Source: Cyanobacteriota bacterium (GTDB lineage Bacteria > Cyanobacteriota > Cyanobacteriia > Leptolyngbyales > Leptolyngbyaceae). From it: a DNA stretch of 14,746 nt. The translations under genes were made by a program, and so were the position numbers. Under the pieces are notes generated by a model that worked only from the letters and a program-made list of their open reading frames with translations, had not been told where the DNA came from and did no database searches. Position 1 is the first letter of the stretch, and each line of letters starts with the position of its first letter. Shown here one piece after another: positions 6,531 to 14,459 of this stretch. The stretch spans positions 1 through 14,746 of the forward strand of contig JAIXVO010000618.1 of the NCBI GenBank assembly GCA_027482985.1, read 5' to 3'.

Positions 6531-6545
6531 ATTTGTTAAATCCAA

Positions 6546-6573
6546 TTGACAAAATCCGCCATCCCCTTAGGAT
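6546..6573 (+). promoter_or_regulatory. Promoter of the SLH-domain gene
   Basis: A perfect -35 box TTGACA (6546-6551) is followed by a 16-base spacer and TAGGAT (6568-6573, 4 of 6). Transcription would start near 6580, about 40 bases before the preferred ATG at 6622. This is the best sigma-70-type promoter in the window. Confidence 0.6.
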
Positions 6574-6621
6574 TATGGCAGTCTGGATTATGCCGTGATT
6601 TACTCGCCCAGGATTAGCCCC

Positions 6622-7671
6622 ATGACCCAATCACCTCCTCCCGATCAACGGCCTCCCCGCTTGCGAGATGATGAGCCGATCGCATTATTCGTGACCTTTC
6701 TTGCGTTTGGAGCAATTTTTGCGTGGGCATTGACACAGGGACGCAATACCTGGGATCTGTCCAGCTTTTTGTCCGGTACTAGCAGCAGTTCGCCCTCGGC
6801 GATCGCCCCCGCCCCCACAGTTTCTCCACCTGCACCACCAGCCTCGCCTGCGCCACCAGCCCCGCCTGCTCGTCCAAGTGGTGTTACTGGCACTCCAGGC
6901 AACCTCACGGGCACGGGCAATCTTACGGGCACAGGCACGGGTGATGTCACAGGCAATGTCACTCCGCCCACCGTCCCAGCCCCCCAACCGACATCGGATG
7001 TTCTCCCTCCAACGGGACAAGTACCGCCCTCGTTGCCGCCCACTGCACCTGCGCCGAATGCCACCACTGGCACCCCGCCTCGCCCAGCCGCACCAACCGT
7101 TGTTGGTAAAGTGATTATTTTCCCGGATGTCCCTAGTAATTATTGGGCTGCGCCCTTCATTGCCGCCCTCTCGGCACGAGGGATCATTGGCGGTTTCCCA
7201 GATGGTACCTTCCGCCCCGATGCGCCTGTCACCCGCGCCCAATATGCCGTGCAATTACAGAAGGCGTTCACGAAACCCGATCGCCGATCACCCAAACCCT
7301 TCACCGATGTCCCGGCCAACAGTCGCTGGGCGACTGCCGTGGATCAGGCAGTGAAAGCAAATTTTATGAGTGGCTACCCGGAAGGCGATTTTCGGCCAGA
7401 GCAGCAGGTTTCCCGCGTGGAAGCAGTGGCTTCGATGGTGCAGGGGTTAGGACTGGCAGAACCCGCCGATCCAGAGGCGATTTTGCAACCCTACAGCGAT
7501 CGCGATCAGGTGCCAAGTTGGGCAAGAGGTCGGATGGCCGCAGCGATTCAGGCAGGGTTATTTACAGGTGATCCCAAAACCCAACAATTGCAGCCGACGC
7601 AAGCAGCTACCCGCGCCGATATTGCCGCTCTGGTATTTAAAGGGGTTGAGTTCAGTGATGCCAAGCGCTAG
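6622..7671 (+). CDS. Membrane-anchored protein with three S-layer homology (SLH) domains
   Basis: The 349-residue protein has a short cytoplasmic N-terminus, one membrane helix at about 19-37 (PIALFVTFLAFGAIFAWAL), and a disordered Pro/Ala/Ser-rich linker (about 56-160). Three SLH repeats follow at about 167-213, 227-275 and 290-340. The linker contains a small Gly-Thr-Asn repeat (NLTGTGNLTGTGTGDVTGNVT-like, 94-114). SLH repeats bind peptidoglycan-linked polymers, so the protein probably ties the plasma membrane to the cell wall across the periplasm. The GxxPDGxFRPxxxVTRA-type motif is clear in repeats 1 (190-206) and 2 (251-266) and weaker in 3. I chose ATG 6622 because AGGA at 6610-6613 is well spaced; a GTG at 6595 would add nine residues. 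There is no beta-barrel, so it is not an SLH-type OprB porin. Confidence 0.88.
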   Translation: MTQSPPPDQRPPRLRDDEPIALFVTFLAFGAIFAWALTQGRNTWDLSSFLSGTSSSSPSAIAPAPTVSPPAPPASPAPPAPPARPSGVTGTPGNLTGTGNLTGTGTGDVTGNVTPPTVPAPQPTSDVLPPTGQVPPSLPPTAPAPNATTGTPPRPAAPTVVGKVIIFPDVPSNYWAAPFIAALSARGIIGGFPDGTFRPDAPVTRAQYAVQLQKAFTKPDRRSPKPFTDVPANSRWATAVDQAVKANFMSGYPEGDFRPEQQVSRVEAVASMVQGLGLAEPADPEAILQPYSDRDQVPSWARGRMAAAIQAGLFTGDPKTQQLQPTQAATRADIAALVFKGVEFSDAKR

Positions 7672-7744
7672 GGCTTAACCAGAAGTGACCGATCTTTTGC
7701 TAGACTTGCCTTCGAATTGATTTCCCGTTGGAAGGTTAGCCTGC

Positions 7745-8206
7745 ATGACTCAAACCTCTGCCGTTACGGCCACTCAATCCGATCGCCCCACGGTCGCCCT
7801 CGCCATTCTGCGCCAGGGCGATCGGTTCTTGATGCAGCTGCGGGATGACAACCCCAATATTCTCTATCCGGGGCATTGGGGCTTCTTTGGGGGGCATGTC
7901 GAACCGGGCGAAACTCCTGACCTGGGCGTGCGGCGTGAATTGTGGGAGGAGATTGGCTATTGTCCCCCGGTGCTGACCCCTTACGACTGCCAGGAAGAGA
8001 GTTACGTGATTCGCCATCTTTATTGGGCAGAGTTAGCGGTGCCGCTTGACCAACTCGTGCTGGGTGAAGGTACAGATCTGGAATTGTTGACGCTGGCAGA
8101 CATTCAACGGGGCGATCGCTTCTCCGCCCAACTGCAACAAGTCCGCCCGATTGGCGCACCACACCAGCGCATCTTGCTCAACTTCATTCAGCATCACCCA
8201 AGTTGA
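7745..8206 (+). CDS. Nudix hydrolase
   Basis: This 153-residue protein has a perfect Nudix box at 50-72, G-x5-E-x7-R-E-L-W-E-E-I-G-Y (GHVEPGETP then REL). Glu at 67-69 (WEE) would bind the metal. The family hydrolyses a nucleoside diphosphate linked to another group, such as dNTPs, ADP-ribose or sugar nucleotides. Nothing here fixes the substrate, though the compact single domain and the PGHWGFFGGHVEPGE context resemble housecleaning (MutT-like) enzymes. AAGG about 10 bases before the ATG supports the start. The gene is 73 bases after the SLH gene and 16 bases before thiS, so it is probably cotranscribed with thiS. Confidence 0.92.
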   Translation: MTQTSAVTATQSDRPTVALAILRQGDRFLMQLRDDNPNILYPGHWGFFGGHVEPGETPDLGVRRELWEEIGYCPPVLTPYDCQEESYVIRHLYWAELAVPLDQLVLGEGTDLELLTLADIQRGDRFSAQLQQVRPIGAPHQRILLNFIQHHPS

Positions 8207-8222
8207 CCCACCAGGAGATCGC

Positions 8223-8435
8223 ATGGCTGACCAAATTACGCTCCAGGTGAATGGGGAACCGCGCACTTGTGCCCCCGCCCTACCCTTACCTGACTTTCTG
8301 ACCCAACTGGGGCTAAATCCGCGCCTGGTGGCAGTGGAGTATAACGGCGAAATTTTGCATCGTCAATTTTGGCCAGACACCCAATTGCAAGCGGGCGATC
8401 GCCTGGAAATTGTCACCATCGTCGGCGGCGGCTAA
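8223..8435 (+). CDS. thiS: Thiamine biosynthesis sulfur carrier ThiS
   Basis: This is a 70-residue ubiquitin-fold protein that carries sulfur as a C-terminal thiocarboxylate to ThiG for building the thiazole ring of thiamine. It begins MADQITLQVNGEPR. It contains the conserved VAVEYNGEIL segment (36-44) and the DRLEIVTIVGGG end (59-70), where the last two glycines are the activated tail. The start was moved to ATG 8223 because AGGAGA at 8213-8218 precedes it and the family length is 65-70 residues. A longer upstream frame from 8151 only overlaps the Nudix gene. The tail ends in GGG before TAA, giving the required free Gly-Gly. No other thi genes are in the window, so partners must be elsewhere. 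Confidence 0.94.
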   Translation: MADQITLQVNGEPRTCAPALPLPDFLTQLGLNPRLVAVEYNGEILHRQFWPDTQLQAGDRLEIVTIVGGG

Positions 8436-8536
8436 CCGCTACCCCTGGCAGGTCATTTTCCCCTCGCTTCAAGAAATCTTCACCGCTCTCCGCGTATCCC
8501 TCAATGTGCCAGTTTCTTTCACAATGAGGTAATGTT

Positions 8537-8821
8537 ATGACTCGGTTAGTCGATCAATTGACCTTAAACGGTGCGGCGACTTTACTCAGCTATCTCCAAT
8601 GTGCGCATTTGTCGCCAGCCCACATTCAGGCCACCGCGATCGCGGCTACTCTGTGTGAGCTGTTATCGCAACTCGAAACCAATTTTCCTGGCATTACCCG
8701 CGAATACGGTTGGGAAAAAATCATTGAACTTTCAGATGTGACTGGAGTCGCTCCCGAAGTTGAAGCGCCCACAGTACTGGACGGCGATCGCGATAGTGCT
8801 CGCTTGAGTCAAACGCCGTAA
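8537..8821 (+). CDS. Small hypothetical protein, unrecognised
   Basis: The frame encodes 94 residues from an ATG preceded by GAGGT (8526-8530), a reasonable ribosome site. The first 50 residues look like two or three amphipathic helices (LVDQLTLNGAATLLSYL and IQATAIAATLCELLSQL). A short Trp-containing stretch (YGWEKIIELSD) and a polar tail follow. There is no signal peptide, membrane helix or known motif. I do not recognise it. Codon usage and the HIP1 octamers at about 8635 and 8784 are like those of the neighbours, and the frame fills the space cleanly between thiS and the convergent S4 gene. It is therefore probably a real gene, but no function can be offered. Confidence 0.65.
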   Translation: MTRLVDQLTLNGAATLLSYLQCAHLSPAHIQATAIAATLCELLSQLETNFPGITREYGWEKIIELSDVTGVAPEVEAPTVLDGDRDSARLSQTP

Positions 8822-8873
8822 AATTCGTCAGATTAACCAAAACCAATTCTGGGAAGGCGTTCACGCAAGGATA

Positions 8874-9653
8874 TCAAACGAAGCGCGTTAATTGCACCCG
8901 GTAACGATCTTTTTTCGTGACCGCCACCTCGCCCACTTCAACCCGACCTTTGCCCCGAATCGCAATTAAATCGCCCGCCTTCACGGTGGTACTGGCGCTG
9001 GTTGTTTCCTTCCAGTTCACCCGCACATCCCCCGCATCAATCAAGTCCACCATTTTGCTGCGGGACATGCCAAACCCAGCCGACGCGATCGCATCCAAGC
9101 GCATCGAAGCTTCGACCGTCACCAGTTCTTTTTTCTTGGGTTCTCGGATCTTCAATTCGCTGAACTCAATCGGTCGGGTTTTAACTGGCACCGATCGCAC
9201 CTGGGTTAAGCTCATCGTCAAAAACTCCACCAGTTCCGGGACGACGACAATCTGCGCCCCCCGTTCGCCCAGCACGATGATGTCACCCACCTTCTCGCGG
9301 ACAATCCCAGTGCCCAAAATCGACCCCAAGAAATCTCGATGCGTCGCCGGATCAAACAAAAAATTGCCCGCCACTTCCAACACGGCTAAAGCCACCTGAT
9401 CTTCTGCCAGTGGTAACTCCGAGCGGGCGATCGCCACTCGTTGCCGTTCTGCCTGGGGATAGCCACCCCAAGTCACCAAATGCACTTCACTCAGACGCGC
9501 AAACGCCCGACGAATTTCCGCTAACTCTGGCGGCGAGAGAAAATCCGAATAAACAACTTCCCAAATCTTGATCGCCTGATCCGCCTGATCGATGACCCGC
9601 GCCACCGTTTCTCGATTTTCGACCCCCTTGAGCAAATCTTCACGCGGTAGCAT
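8874..9653 (-). CDS. S4-domain RNA-binding protein (photosystem II S4 domain family, YlmH-like)
   Basis: This 259-residue protein belongs to the family annotated in cyanobacteria and chloroplasts as photosystem II S4 domain protein, related to YlmH. The N-terminal part (about 1-100) is the YlmH-like region (WEVVYSDFLSPPELAEIR, HLVTWGGYPQAERQRV), and a middle domain runs to about 165. The C-terminal S4 fold spans about 184-245 (RLDAIASAGFGMSRSKMVDLI, then GDVRVNW, then GDLIAIRGKGR). S4 domains bind structured RNA, so a role in translation or ribosome quality control is likely; the photosystem label is historical. It is the last gene of the ribosomal operon, with only two bases between the prfA stop and its ATG. 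It converges with the hypothetical gene at 8537 across 52 bases without an obvious terminator. Confidence 0.92.
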   Translation of the reverse strand: MLPREDLLKGVENRETVARVIDQADQAIKIWEVVYSDFLSPPELAEIRRAFARLSEVHLVTWGGYPQAERQRVAIARSELPLAEDQVALAVLEVAGNFLFDPATHRDFLGSILGTGIVREKVGDIIVLGERGAQIVVVPELVEFLTMSLTQVRSVPVKTRPIEFSELKIREPKKKELVTVEASMRLDAIASAGFGMSRSKMVDLIDAGDVRVNWKETTSASTTVKAGDLIAIRGKGRVEVGEVAVTKKDRYRVQLTRFV

Positions 9654-9655
9654 AA

Positions 9656-10771
9656 CTACACAATGGAGGGCTGCTGACTACTCTCTTCCGCCGCCAACTG
9701 CTCCAGTCGTTCCTGCTGGTCACGGGTAATGCAAGTTTGGATCAGGTCCTCAATGTCCCCTTCTAACACGGGGTTGAGCGAAAAGTTTTGGTTCAAGCGA
9801 TGATCCGTCACTCGATTATCTTTGTAGTTGTAGGTACGAATTTTTTCCGATCGCGCCCCCGTTCCCACCTGATTCAACCGCGCCGAACGGACGGCATCTT
9901 GCTGTTCCTGCATTTTTATTTCGTACAGTTTCGCCCGCAAAATTTGCATTGCCCGTTCCCGGTTCTGCAACTGCGATCGCTCTTCCATACACTTAATCCG
10001 AATTCCGGTCGGTTTGTGCATCAGGTCAACCGCCGTTTCCACCTTGTTCACATTCTGACCACCCGCCCCACCGGAGCGCATCGTCGTCATTTCAATATCT
10101 TTGGCATCAATGTGCACATCCACTTCATCGACTTCCGGCATCACCGCCACCGTTGCCGTTGACGTGTGTACCCGCCCCTGGGCTTCCGTCACGGGCACTC
10201 GCTGCACCCGATGCACGCCCGCTTCAAACTTGAGTTTGCTGTAAACGCGATCGCCCTGAATTTCCAGAATCGCTTCCTTGAAGCCGCCCATATCCGCCAG
10301 CGATTCACTCACCAGCTTCACCTTCCAGCCCTGCGTCTCGGCATAGCGAGAATACAGCCGGAGCAAATCACCCGCCCAGATGCTGGCTTCATCGCCGCCA
10401 GCCCCCGCCCGAATTTCTAACATGATGTTCTTGTCATCATTCGGATCGCTGGGAAGCAGCAGGATCTTCAAGCGAATCTCCAGTTCCGCCAGGCGGCTCT
10501 CCAGATCGGCAACTTCCATCGATGCCATTTCTTGCAGTTCCAGATCGCCGCCTGCTTCCTTCAGGATTTGCCGCGCGCCTGCCAACTCCGATTGCACCGT
10601 GCGCCATTCCTCATACGCTGAAACCACTTCCTCTAACGAAGACCGCGCTTTCGCCAACTTCTGAAATTCGCCCGGATCTTTCGCGACATCCGGATCGGCC
10701 AGTCGTCGGGTCAGTTCGTTAAACGTTTGCTCAACCGAATTGAGCTTATCAAGGAGGTACGCTTCAGCCAT
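9656..10771 (-). CDS. prfA: Peptide chain release factor 1
   Basis: RF1 reads UAA and UAG stop codons and triggers release of the finished protein. The 371-residue chain has the full family length, about 360. The stop-codon recognition motif is P-V-T at 193-195, the PxT type that separates RF1 from RF2 (SPF). The catalytic GGQ sits at 237-239 in [13 protein letters not shown]. The N-terminal coiled region (1-110) and the [16 protein letters not shown] segment (311-326) are typical. No frameshift site is present, as expected for RF1. The ATG at 10771 matches the family start [10 protein letters not shown]. It follows rpmE by 85 bases on the same strand. The gene itself ends with UAG, which RF1 reads. 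Confidence 0.98.
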   Translation of the reverse strand: MAEAYLLDKLNSVEQTFNELTRRLADPDVAKDPGEFQKLAKARSSLEEVVSAYEEWRTVQSELAGARQILKEAGGDLELQEMASMEVADLESRLAELEIRLKILLLPSDPNDDKNIMLEIRAGAGGDEASIWAGDLLRLYSRYAETQGWKVKLVSESLADMGGFKEAILEIQGDRVYSKLKFEAGVHRVQRVPVTEAQGRVHTSTATVAVMPEVDEVDVHIDAKDIEMTTMRSGGAGGQNVNKVETAVDLMHKPTGIRIKCMEERSQLQNRERAMQILRAKLYEIKMQEQQDAVRSARLNQVGTGARSEKIRTYNYKDNRVTDHRLNQNFSLNPVLEGDIEDLIQTCITRDQQERLEQLAAEESSQQPSIV

Positions 10772-10856
10772 GAACGGAAATTAACTCACAGTGGAGAACA
10801 GGAACACCATCACCATCGCGATCGCCCGCAGGCAGACCGCTCACGGATTCCCGCTG

Positions 10857-11087
10857 CTACTTGTCGCTGGCGGCACTTTCGTCCATCATGCCGTACTTCC
10901 GCAAGAAGCGTTCCACGCGACCTTCGGTGTCAATAATCTTCTGAGTCCCGGTGAAGAAGGGGTGATTTCCCGACCACACATCCACATGCAATTCAGGCTT
11001 GGTGGAGCCAACAGTCATCACCACTTCGCCGTTACAGTAGACTTTCGCTTCGGGATACCACTTGGGGTGAATATCAGGTTTTGCCAT
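10857..11087 (-). CDS. rpmE: 50S ribosomal protein L31 (zinc-ligand-poor form)
   Basis: The 76-residue protein carries the L31 signature: MAKPDIHPKW, then HVDVWSGNHPFFTGTQK. The form with a zinc ribbon has four cysteines. Here only Cys18 is left. The matching positions for the other three are Gly20, Trp38 and Asn41, so zinc binding is unlikely. The family in cyanobacteria and chloroplasts normally has this pattern. The ATG at 11087 has AAGAGA a few bases upstream. It stands between rpsI and prfA. Confidence 0.97.
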   Translation of the reverse strand: MAKPDIHPKWYPEAKVYCNGEVVMTVGSTKPELHVDVWSGNHPFFTGTQKIIDTEGRVERFLRKYGMMDESAASDK

Positions 11088-11174
11088 GATCTGAATCTCT
11101 TAAATGTCCTAACCACATCAATTCTAACGAGTTTCCCCCAGCCAGGAGCCGGGAGCACCACGGGGCCACCCAAT

Positions 11175-11582
11175 TTACCGTTTGGAGAACTGAGGCGCTT
11201 TCCGAGCTTTCCGCAAACCATATTTTTTCCGTTCTTTGGCACGGGGATCGCGGGTCAAATACCCTTCAATCTTGAGCGGTTTCCGGTTATCCGGATCCAG
11301 TTGGCACAACGCCCGCGCCACACCCAACCGCACCGCATCCGCTTGTCCGGTCAACCCGCCGCCATGAGCATTCACCAGCACGTCGTACTCGTTTTCCAGA
11401 CCGAGGGTTTCCAGCGGCGCTTTTGCCACTGCCAAATAATCGGGATTAAATTGCAGATACAGATCACCGGGTTTACCGTTGATAATCAACTGCCCATTGC
11501 CAGGCACCAACCGCACGCGCGCCACCGCCGATTTGCGGCGACCTGTGCCCAAATACATTACCCGTCCTTCCGTCGCTTGCAT
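11175..11582 (-). CDS. rpsI: 30S ribosomal protein S9
   Basis: The 135-residue small-subunit protein has the S9 landmarks [14 protein letters not shown] (12-25), [23 protein letters not shown] (70-92), [21 protein letters not shown], and the invariant terminal Ser-Lys-Arg that reaches the P-site tRNA. Its ATG overlaps the rplM stop by one base (TAATG at 11580-11584), the usual pairing with L13 and a sign of coupled translation. Confidence 0.98.
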   Translation of the reverse strand: MQATEGRVMYLGTGRRKSAVARVRLVPGNGQLIINGKPGDLYLQFNPDYLAVAKAPLETLGLENEYDVLVNAHGGGLTGQADAVRLGVARALCQLDPDNRKPLKIEGYLTRDPRAKERKKYGLRKARKAPQFSKR

Positions 11583-12037
11583 TAAGAGTCTCCTCCAGGA
11601 ATAGTCACAATTTCGAGGGTTTGCGGCTGTTGTGCCGCGTGGGGATGTTCTGGCCCCGCATAAACTTTGAGCTTGGTAAACAACTGTCGCCCTAAGGAGT
11701 TCTTCGGCAACATGCCTTTGATCGCCTGTTCCACAATCCGCTCAGGAACGCGCGCTTGCAGTTTCTCAAAGGTTTCCACTTTCATCCCACCGGGGCGACC
11801 GGAGTGACGGCGGTAGAGTTTTTGCGATCGCTTTTTGCCCGTCACTTCAATCTTGTCCGCATTGACGATGATGACAAAGTCACCTGTGTCGATGGAGGGG
11901 GTATAGGTCGGCTTATTTTTGCCCCGCAGGACACGAGCCACTTCGCTAGCCAAGCGACCTAGGCGTTGATTCGTCGCATCCACAACATACCAGTTGTGTT
12001 CGATCGAATCATGGGGAGGGAGGTAGGTCTTGTTCAT
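11582..12037 (-). CDS. rplM: 50S ribosomal protein L13
   Basis: The 151-residue early-assembly 50S protein shows [19 protein letters not shown] (16-34), the [19 protein letters not shown] block, [12 protein letters not shown] (75-86), and [26 protein letters not shown] (108-133). I start it at ATG 12037 because the family begins MNKT; a GTG one codon earlier (12040) is also in frame. AGGA lies nine bases upstream. truA lies 63 bases further upstream on the same strand. Confidence 0.98.
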   Translation of the reverse strand: MNKTYLPPHDSIEHNWYVVDATNQRLGRLASEVARVLRGKNKPTYTPSIDTGDFVIIVNADKIEVTGKKRSQKLYRRHSGRPGGMKVETFEKLQARVPERIVEQAIKGMLPKNSLGRQLFTKLKVYAGPEHPHAAQQPQTLEIVTIPGGDS

Positions 12038-12100
12038 CACAGTTTTTCCTAAAAAATCAAATTCACCAGCAAGGGCAAGGGGGGATTGGTCGATCCAGCA

Positions 12101-12949
12101 CTACATCGCGAGGCTGGCCAACTGAGGCAGGGGCGAAAACACAAACATCGGCTGCGTATCAAACCAGATGTCGGGGGGAAAGGGGAATTCGGGATACCCC
12201 ACGCGCAGGAGACATAAACCTTGAGGGGGCGCGGCATACCGCACTTGGTCGCGGCGTTGGTCAGTCCATAACTCGGTGAAGCTATCGGGCGATCGCACCC
12301 CGCGCCCAACCTGCACCAGTAACCCCACCAACAGGCGCATCATGCCGTACAAAAAGCCGCTGGCCTGCACCTCGATCGCAATGAATGCGCCCTGACGCTG
12401 ACACTCCGCCACCTGCACATCCACCCAGGAATGGGGGCGCTTAGAACCCGCTCGATGAAATGCCGCCAGGTGATGTCGCCCCACGAGCGGAGTCAACGCC
12501 GCCTGCATCAATCCGGTATCCAGTGGCTCATGGGAGTAATGCCAGGAGTAGGGACGGACAAACAGATTCGGTTGGGCTTCGGTGTACAGCAAATAGCGAT
12601 AGCGTCGCCATAATGCCGAGAAGCGAGCATGCCAGGTGTCGCTGACGGCAGCCGACCCGCGAATCACGATATCCTCTGGCAATCGCGCATTCAAGATGTC
12701 AGCCCAACGATGGGGGGGGACGATCGCGGGAGCTTCAAAATGAGCCACCTGCGCCGCCGCATGCACGCCCGTATCGGTCCGACCCGCCGCGTGCATGCGG
12801 ACAGGATGCCCGACCACCGTTTGTAAAGCCGTCTCAATTTCCTCTTGCACCGTGCGCTGCTGCGGTTGCCACTGCCACCCATGAAAATGAGTGCCCAGAT
12901 ATTGAATAATCAGGGCAACTCGGTGGGTCTGTGGTGTCTCCGGAATCAT
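12101..12949 (-). CDS. truA: tRNA pseudouridine(38-40) synthase TruA
   Basis: TruA isomerises uridines 38-40 in the anticodon stem of many tRNAs. From ATG 12949 the protein is 282 residues, within the normal range. The catalytic motif AGRTDTGVHA gives Asp59 as the nucleophile. Other conserved blocks are YLGTHFHGWQWQPQ (17-30), RRYRYLLY (115-122), and ASGFLYGMMRLLVG (196-209). An in-frame TTG at 12958 would add three residues, but ATG is favoured; neither has a strong ribosome site. It begins 20 bases after the rplQ stop, within the ribosomal operon as in most cyanobacteria. Confidence 0.97.
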   Translation of the reverse strand: MIPETPQTHRVALIIQYLGTHFHGWQWQPQQRTVQEEIETALQTVVGHPVRMHAAGRTDTGVHAAAQVAHFEAPAIVPPHRWADILNARLPEDIVIRGSAAVSDTWHARFSALWRRYRYLLYTEAQPNLFVRPYSWHYSHEPLDTGLMQAALTPLVGRHHLAAFHRAGSKRPHSWVDVQVAECQRQGAFIAIEVQASGFLYGMMRLLVGLLVQVGRGVRSPDSFTELWTDQRRDQVRYAAPPQGLCLLRVGYPEFPFPPDIWFDTQPMFVFSPLPQLASLAM

Positions 12950-12969
12950 CGTGGGCAACAGGCTCAGGC

Positions 12970-13320
12970 TTAAGTCAATTCAATGATCGACATTTCGGCA
13001 TTGTCACCCCGGCGCGGGATCGTCCGCAGAATCCGGGTATACCCGCCATTGCGATCGCCATAGCGAGTGGGCGCTTGATCAAACAGCGCATGCACTAACT
13101 GTTTGTCGTAGATATAGCCCAAAGCTTGCCGCCGTGCAGTCAGCGACCCATCTTTGGCCAGGGTAATCATGCGTTCAGCTTCCGAACGCACTGCCCGCGC
13201 GCGGGCTTTGGTCGTTTTAATCCGACCATTCCGGATCAGTTCGGTGGTCAAAGCTCTCAGCAGAGCCTTGCGCTGATCCGCGGGTTTACTTAATTGGGGG
13301 ACGTTACAACGGTGACGCAT
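12970..13320 (-). CDS. rplQ: 50S ribosomal protein L17
   Basis: The 116-residue protein starts [20 protein letters not shown] and contains [25 protein letters not shown] (29-53) and the terminal [24 protein letters not shown], all diagnostic of L17. The usual second-position context is MRHRxxxxxLxRxxxxR, so the Pro/Gln/Lys run is a mild variant of the typical cyanobacterial start. It follows rpoA by 60 bases, the conserved order. Confidence 0.98.
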   Translation of the reverse strand: MRHRCNVPQLSKPADQRKALLRALTTELIRNGRIKTTKARARAVRSEAERMITLAKDGSLTARRQALGYIYDKQLVHALFDQAPTRYGDRNGGYTRILRTIPRRGDNAEMSIIELT

Positions 13321-13380
13321 AAGACAAAGTGAAATAAGAGCTTACTTGAAAGATTGCCTCGCCAGCTAAACCATTCAGCA

Positions 13381-14331
13381 TTAATGGTTATTCTTCGAGG
13401 ACTTTTCTTGGGGTAGGGTAATTCCCAATCGTTGCTGCAACGCTTCGACCACTTCTTCCGCCGACTTCTGACCAAAGTTCTTAATCTCTAGCAGATCTTC
13501 TTGGCTGTAATCCAGCAAGTCTGCCACAGAATTAATTTGCGCCCGCTTCAGACAGTTGTAAGCGCGGACAGACAATTGCAATTCTTCGATCGGAATTTGG
13601 TTGGTGGGATCAGTATCGCCAGTCGGTTCATCATCCGGCGTATCAATAATGATTTCCCGTAGCGGGCTAAACAGATCCACCAGGATGCTGGCCGCCTGAC
13701 TCAAAGCTTCATCTGGGGTCAGACTACCGTTGGTCGCAACCTCCATGATCAAGCGGTCTTTCTCCAAAGTTTCCCCAATCCGCGCATCTTCCACGGAGTA
13801 GTTCACCTTCCGCACAGGCATAAACACCGAGTCGATTTGGAGAAAATCCAGTGCTCCCGAATCATCCCGGTTCTTATCGACCGCACGGTAGCCCTTCCCT
13901 TTCTCAATCCGAAACTCAATTTCCAGCACCGCCCCTGGCGACAAAGTGGCAATGTACTGATTGGGATCAACCAATTCCACTTCAGATGGCAAATCAAAGT
14001 GGGCAGTGGTCACTGTCATCGGCCCTTGCGCAATCAACCGACCAATCTGGGGCTGCGCCGAGTAGCTTTTGAGCACTACCTTCTTCATGTTCAAGAGGAT
14101 GTCTAAGACATCTTCTCGCACCCCCGGCACGGTGGCGAATTCATGGCTGACCCCAGCAATGCGTACCGCCGTAATGGCAGTCCCATCCAGGTTAGAGAGC
14201 AACACTCGGCGGAGCGCATTACCCAACGTTGTGCCCTGACCCCGCTCCAACGGTTCAATCACAAACCGACTCACCTGACTCTGATCGCGTTCCGTTCTTG
14301 TTTCTACACACTCAGCTTTAAATGGTGCCAC
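13381..14331 (-). CDS. rpoA: DNA-directed RNA polymerase subunit alpha
   Basis: Alpha dimerises to scaffold RNA polymerase and contacts promoters and activators. From the GTG at 14331 it is 316 residues, close to the cyanobacterial norm of about 314. The N-terminal domain shows RFVIEPLERGQGTTLGNALRRVLLSNL (22-48) and the loop VSHEFATVPGVREDV (61-75). A charged linker with DDEPTGDTDPTNQ (233-245) leads to the C-terminal domain (about 246-306), where SVRAYNCLKRA holds the Arg256 and Asn259 positions used for UP-element DNA. The GTG start gives MAPFKAECVE, the family beginning, and has a strong ribosome site (14340-14347). A longer frame from TTG 14361 would add ten residues without family support. 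Confidence 0.95.
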   Translation of the reverse strand: MAPFKAECVETRTERDQSQVSRFVIEPLERGQGTTLGNALRRVLLSNLDGTAITAVRIAGVSHEFATVPGVREDVLDILLNMKKVVLKSYSAQPQIGRLIAQGPMTVTTAHFDLPSEVELVDPNQYIATLSPGAVLEIEFRIEKGKGYRAVDKNRDDSGALDFLQIDSVFMPVRKVNYSVEDARIGETLEKDRLIMEVATNGSLTPDEALSQAASILVDLFSPLREIIIDTPDDEPTGDTDPTNQIPIEELQLSVRAYNCLKRAQINSVADLLDYSQEDLLEIKNFGQKSAEEVVEALQQRLGITLPQEKSSKNNH

Positions 14332-14339
14332 CGCGACTT

Positions 14340-14347
14340 CCCCCTCT
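14340..14347 (-). promoter_or_regulatory. Ribosome-binding site deciding the rpoA GTG start
   Basis: AGAGGGGG on the minus strand ends 8 bases before the GTG at 14331-14329. It lies inside the longer TTG-initiated frame, so its place argues for the downstream start. Confidence 0.6.
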
Positions 14348-14459
14348 TTCACAACGGTCAAAACTCAACTCTTCAACAATTGCCGACTTACCGTGACAAC
14401 CCCACACAACCATCTGACCAGTACTCACATCTCAGTCTCTCTACAGGGATTCGCCAAGT

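Larger units (their letters stand above)
6300..6531. repeat. Long imperfect inverted repeat built from heptamers, in a 325-base gene-free spacer
   Basis: The left arm (6300-6375) is purine-rich, running from a G/A block with GAGGAATGGGAGGGAG into tandem heptamers. The right arm (about 6482-6531), read as reverse complement, repeats the same order: GGGGAGGGAGGAGGAATG, then GAGTCAGGAGGCAGAAGTCAG. The roughly 50-base arms enclose about 110 bases. The element starts 4 bases after the glycosylase stop codon and ends 15 bases before the SLH promoter box. No coding frame in it is credible. As RNA it would form a large hairpin at the 3' end of the glycosylase transcript. Whether it is a mobile-element relic, a terminator or a neutral expansion is not decided by the sequence. 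Confidence 0.8.

Noticed and set aside
6685..7254. 189-residue minus-strand frame rich in Arg, Gly and Trp
   Set aside because: It is the reverse of the Pro/Thr/Gly linker of the SLH gene; the odd composition follows from that low-complexity DNA.
8151..8222. Longer N-terminus for ThiS
   Set aside because: The extension overlaps the Nudix reading frame, and the AGGAGA site and family length both place the start at 8223.
1176..8531. Shared phrase TGCCAGTTTCT before position 1200 and near 8510, followed by ATGAGG in both
   Set aside because: Matches of 11 bases are expected many times by chance in a window this long, and the flanks differ.
8822..8873. Bidirectional terminator between the convergent genes
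   Set aside because: No stem of useful length and no T-run are seen in the 52 bases.
10791..11585. 264-residue plus-strand frame across rpmE and rpsI
   Set aside because: It is fully antisense to two certain ribosomal protein genes and its composition is that of a mirrored frame.
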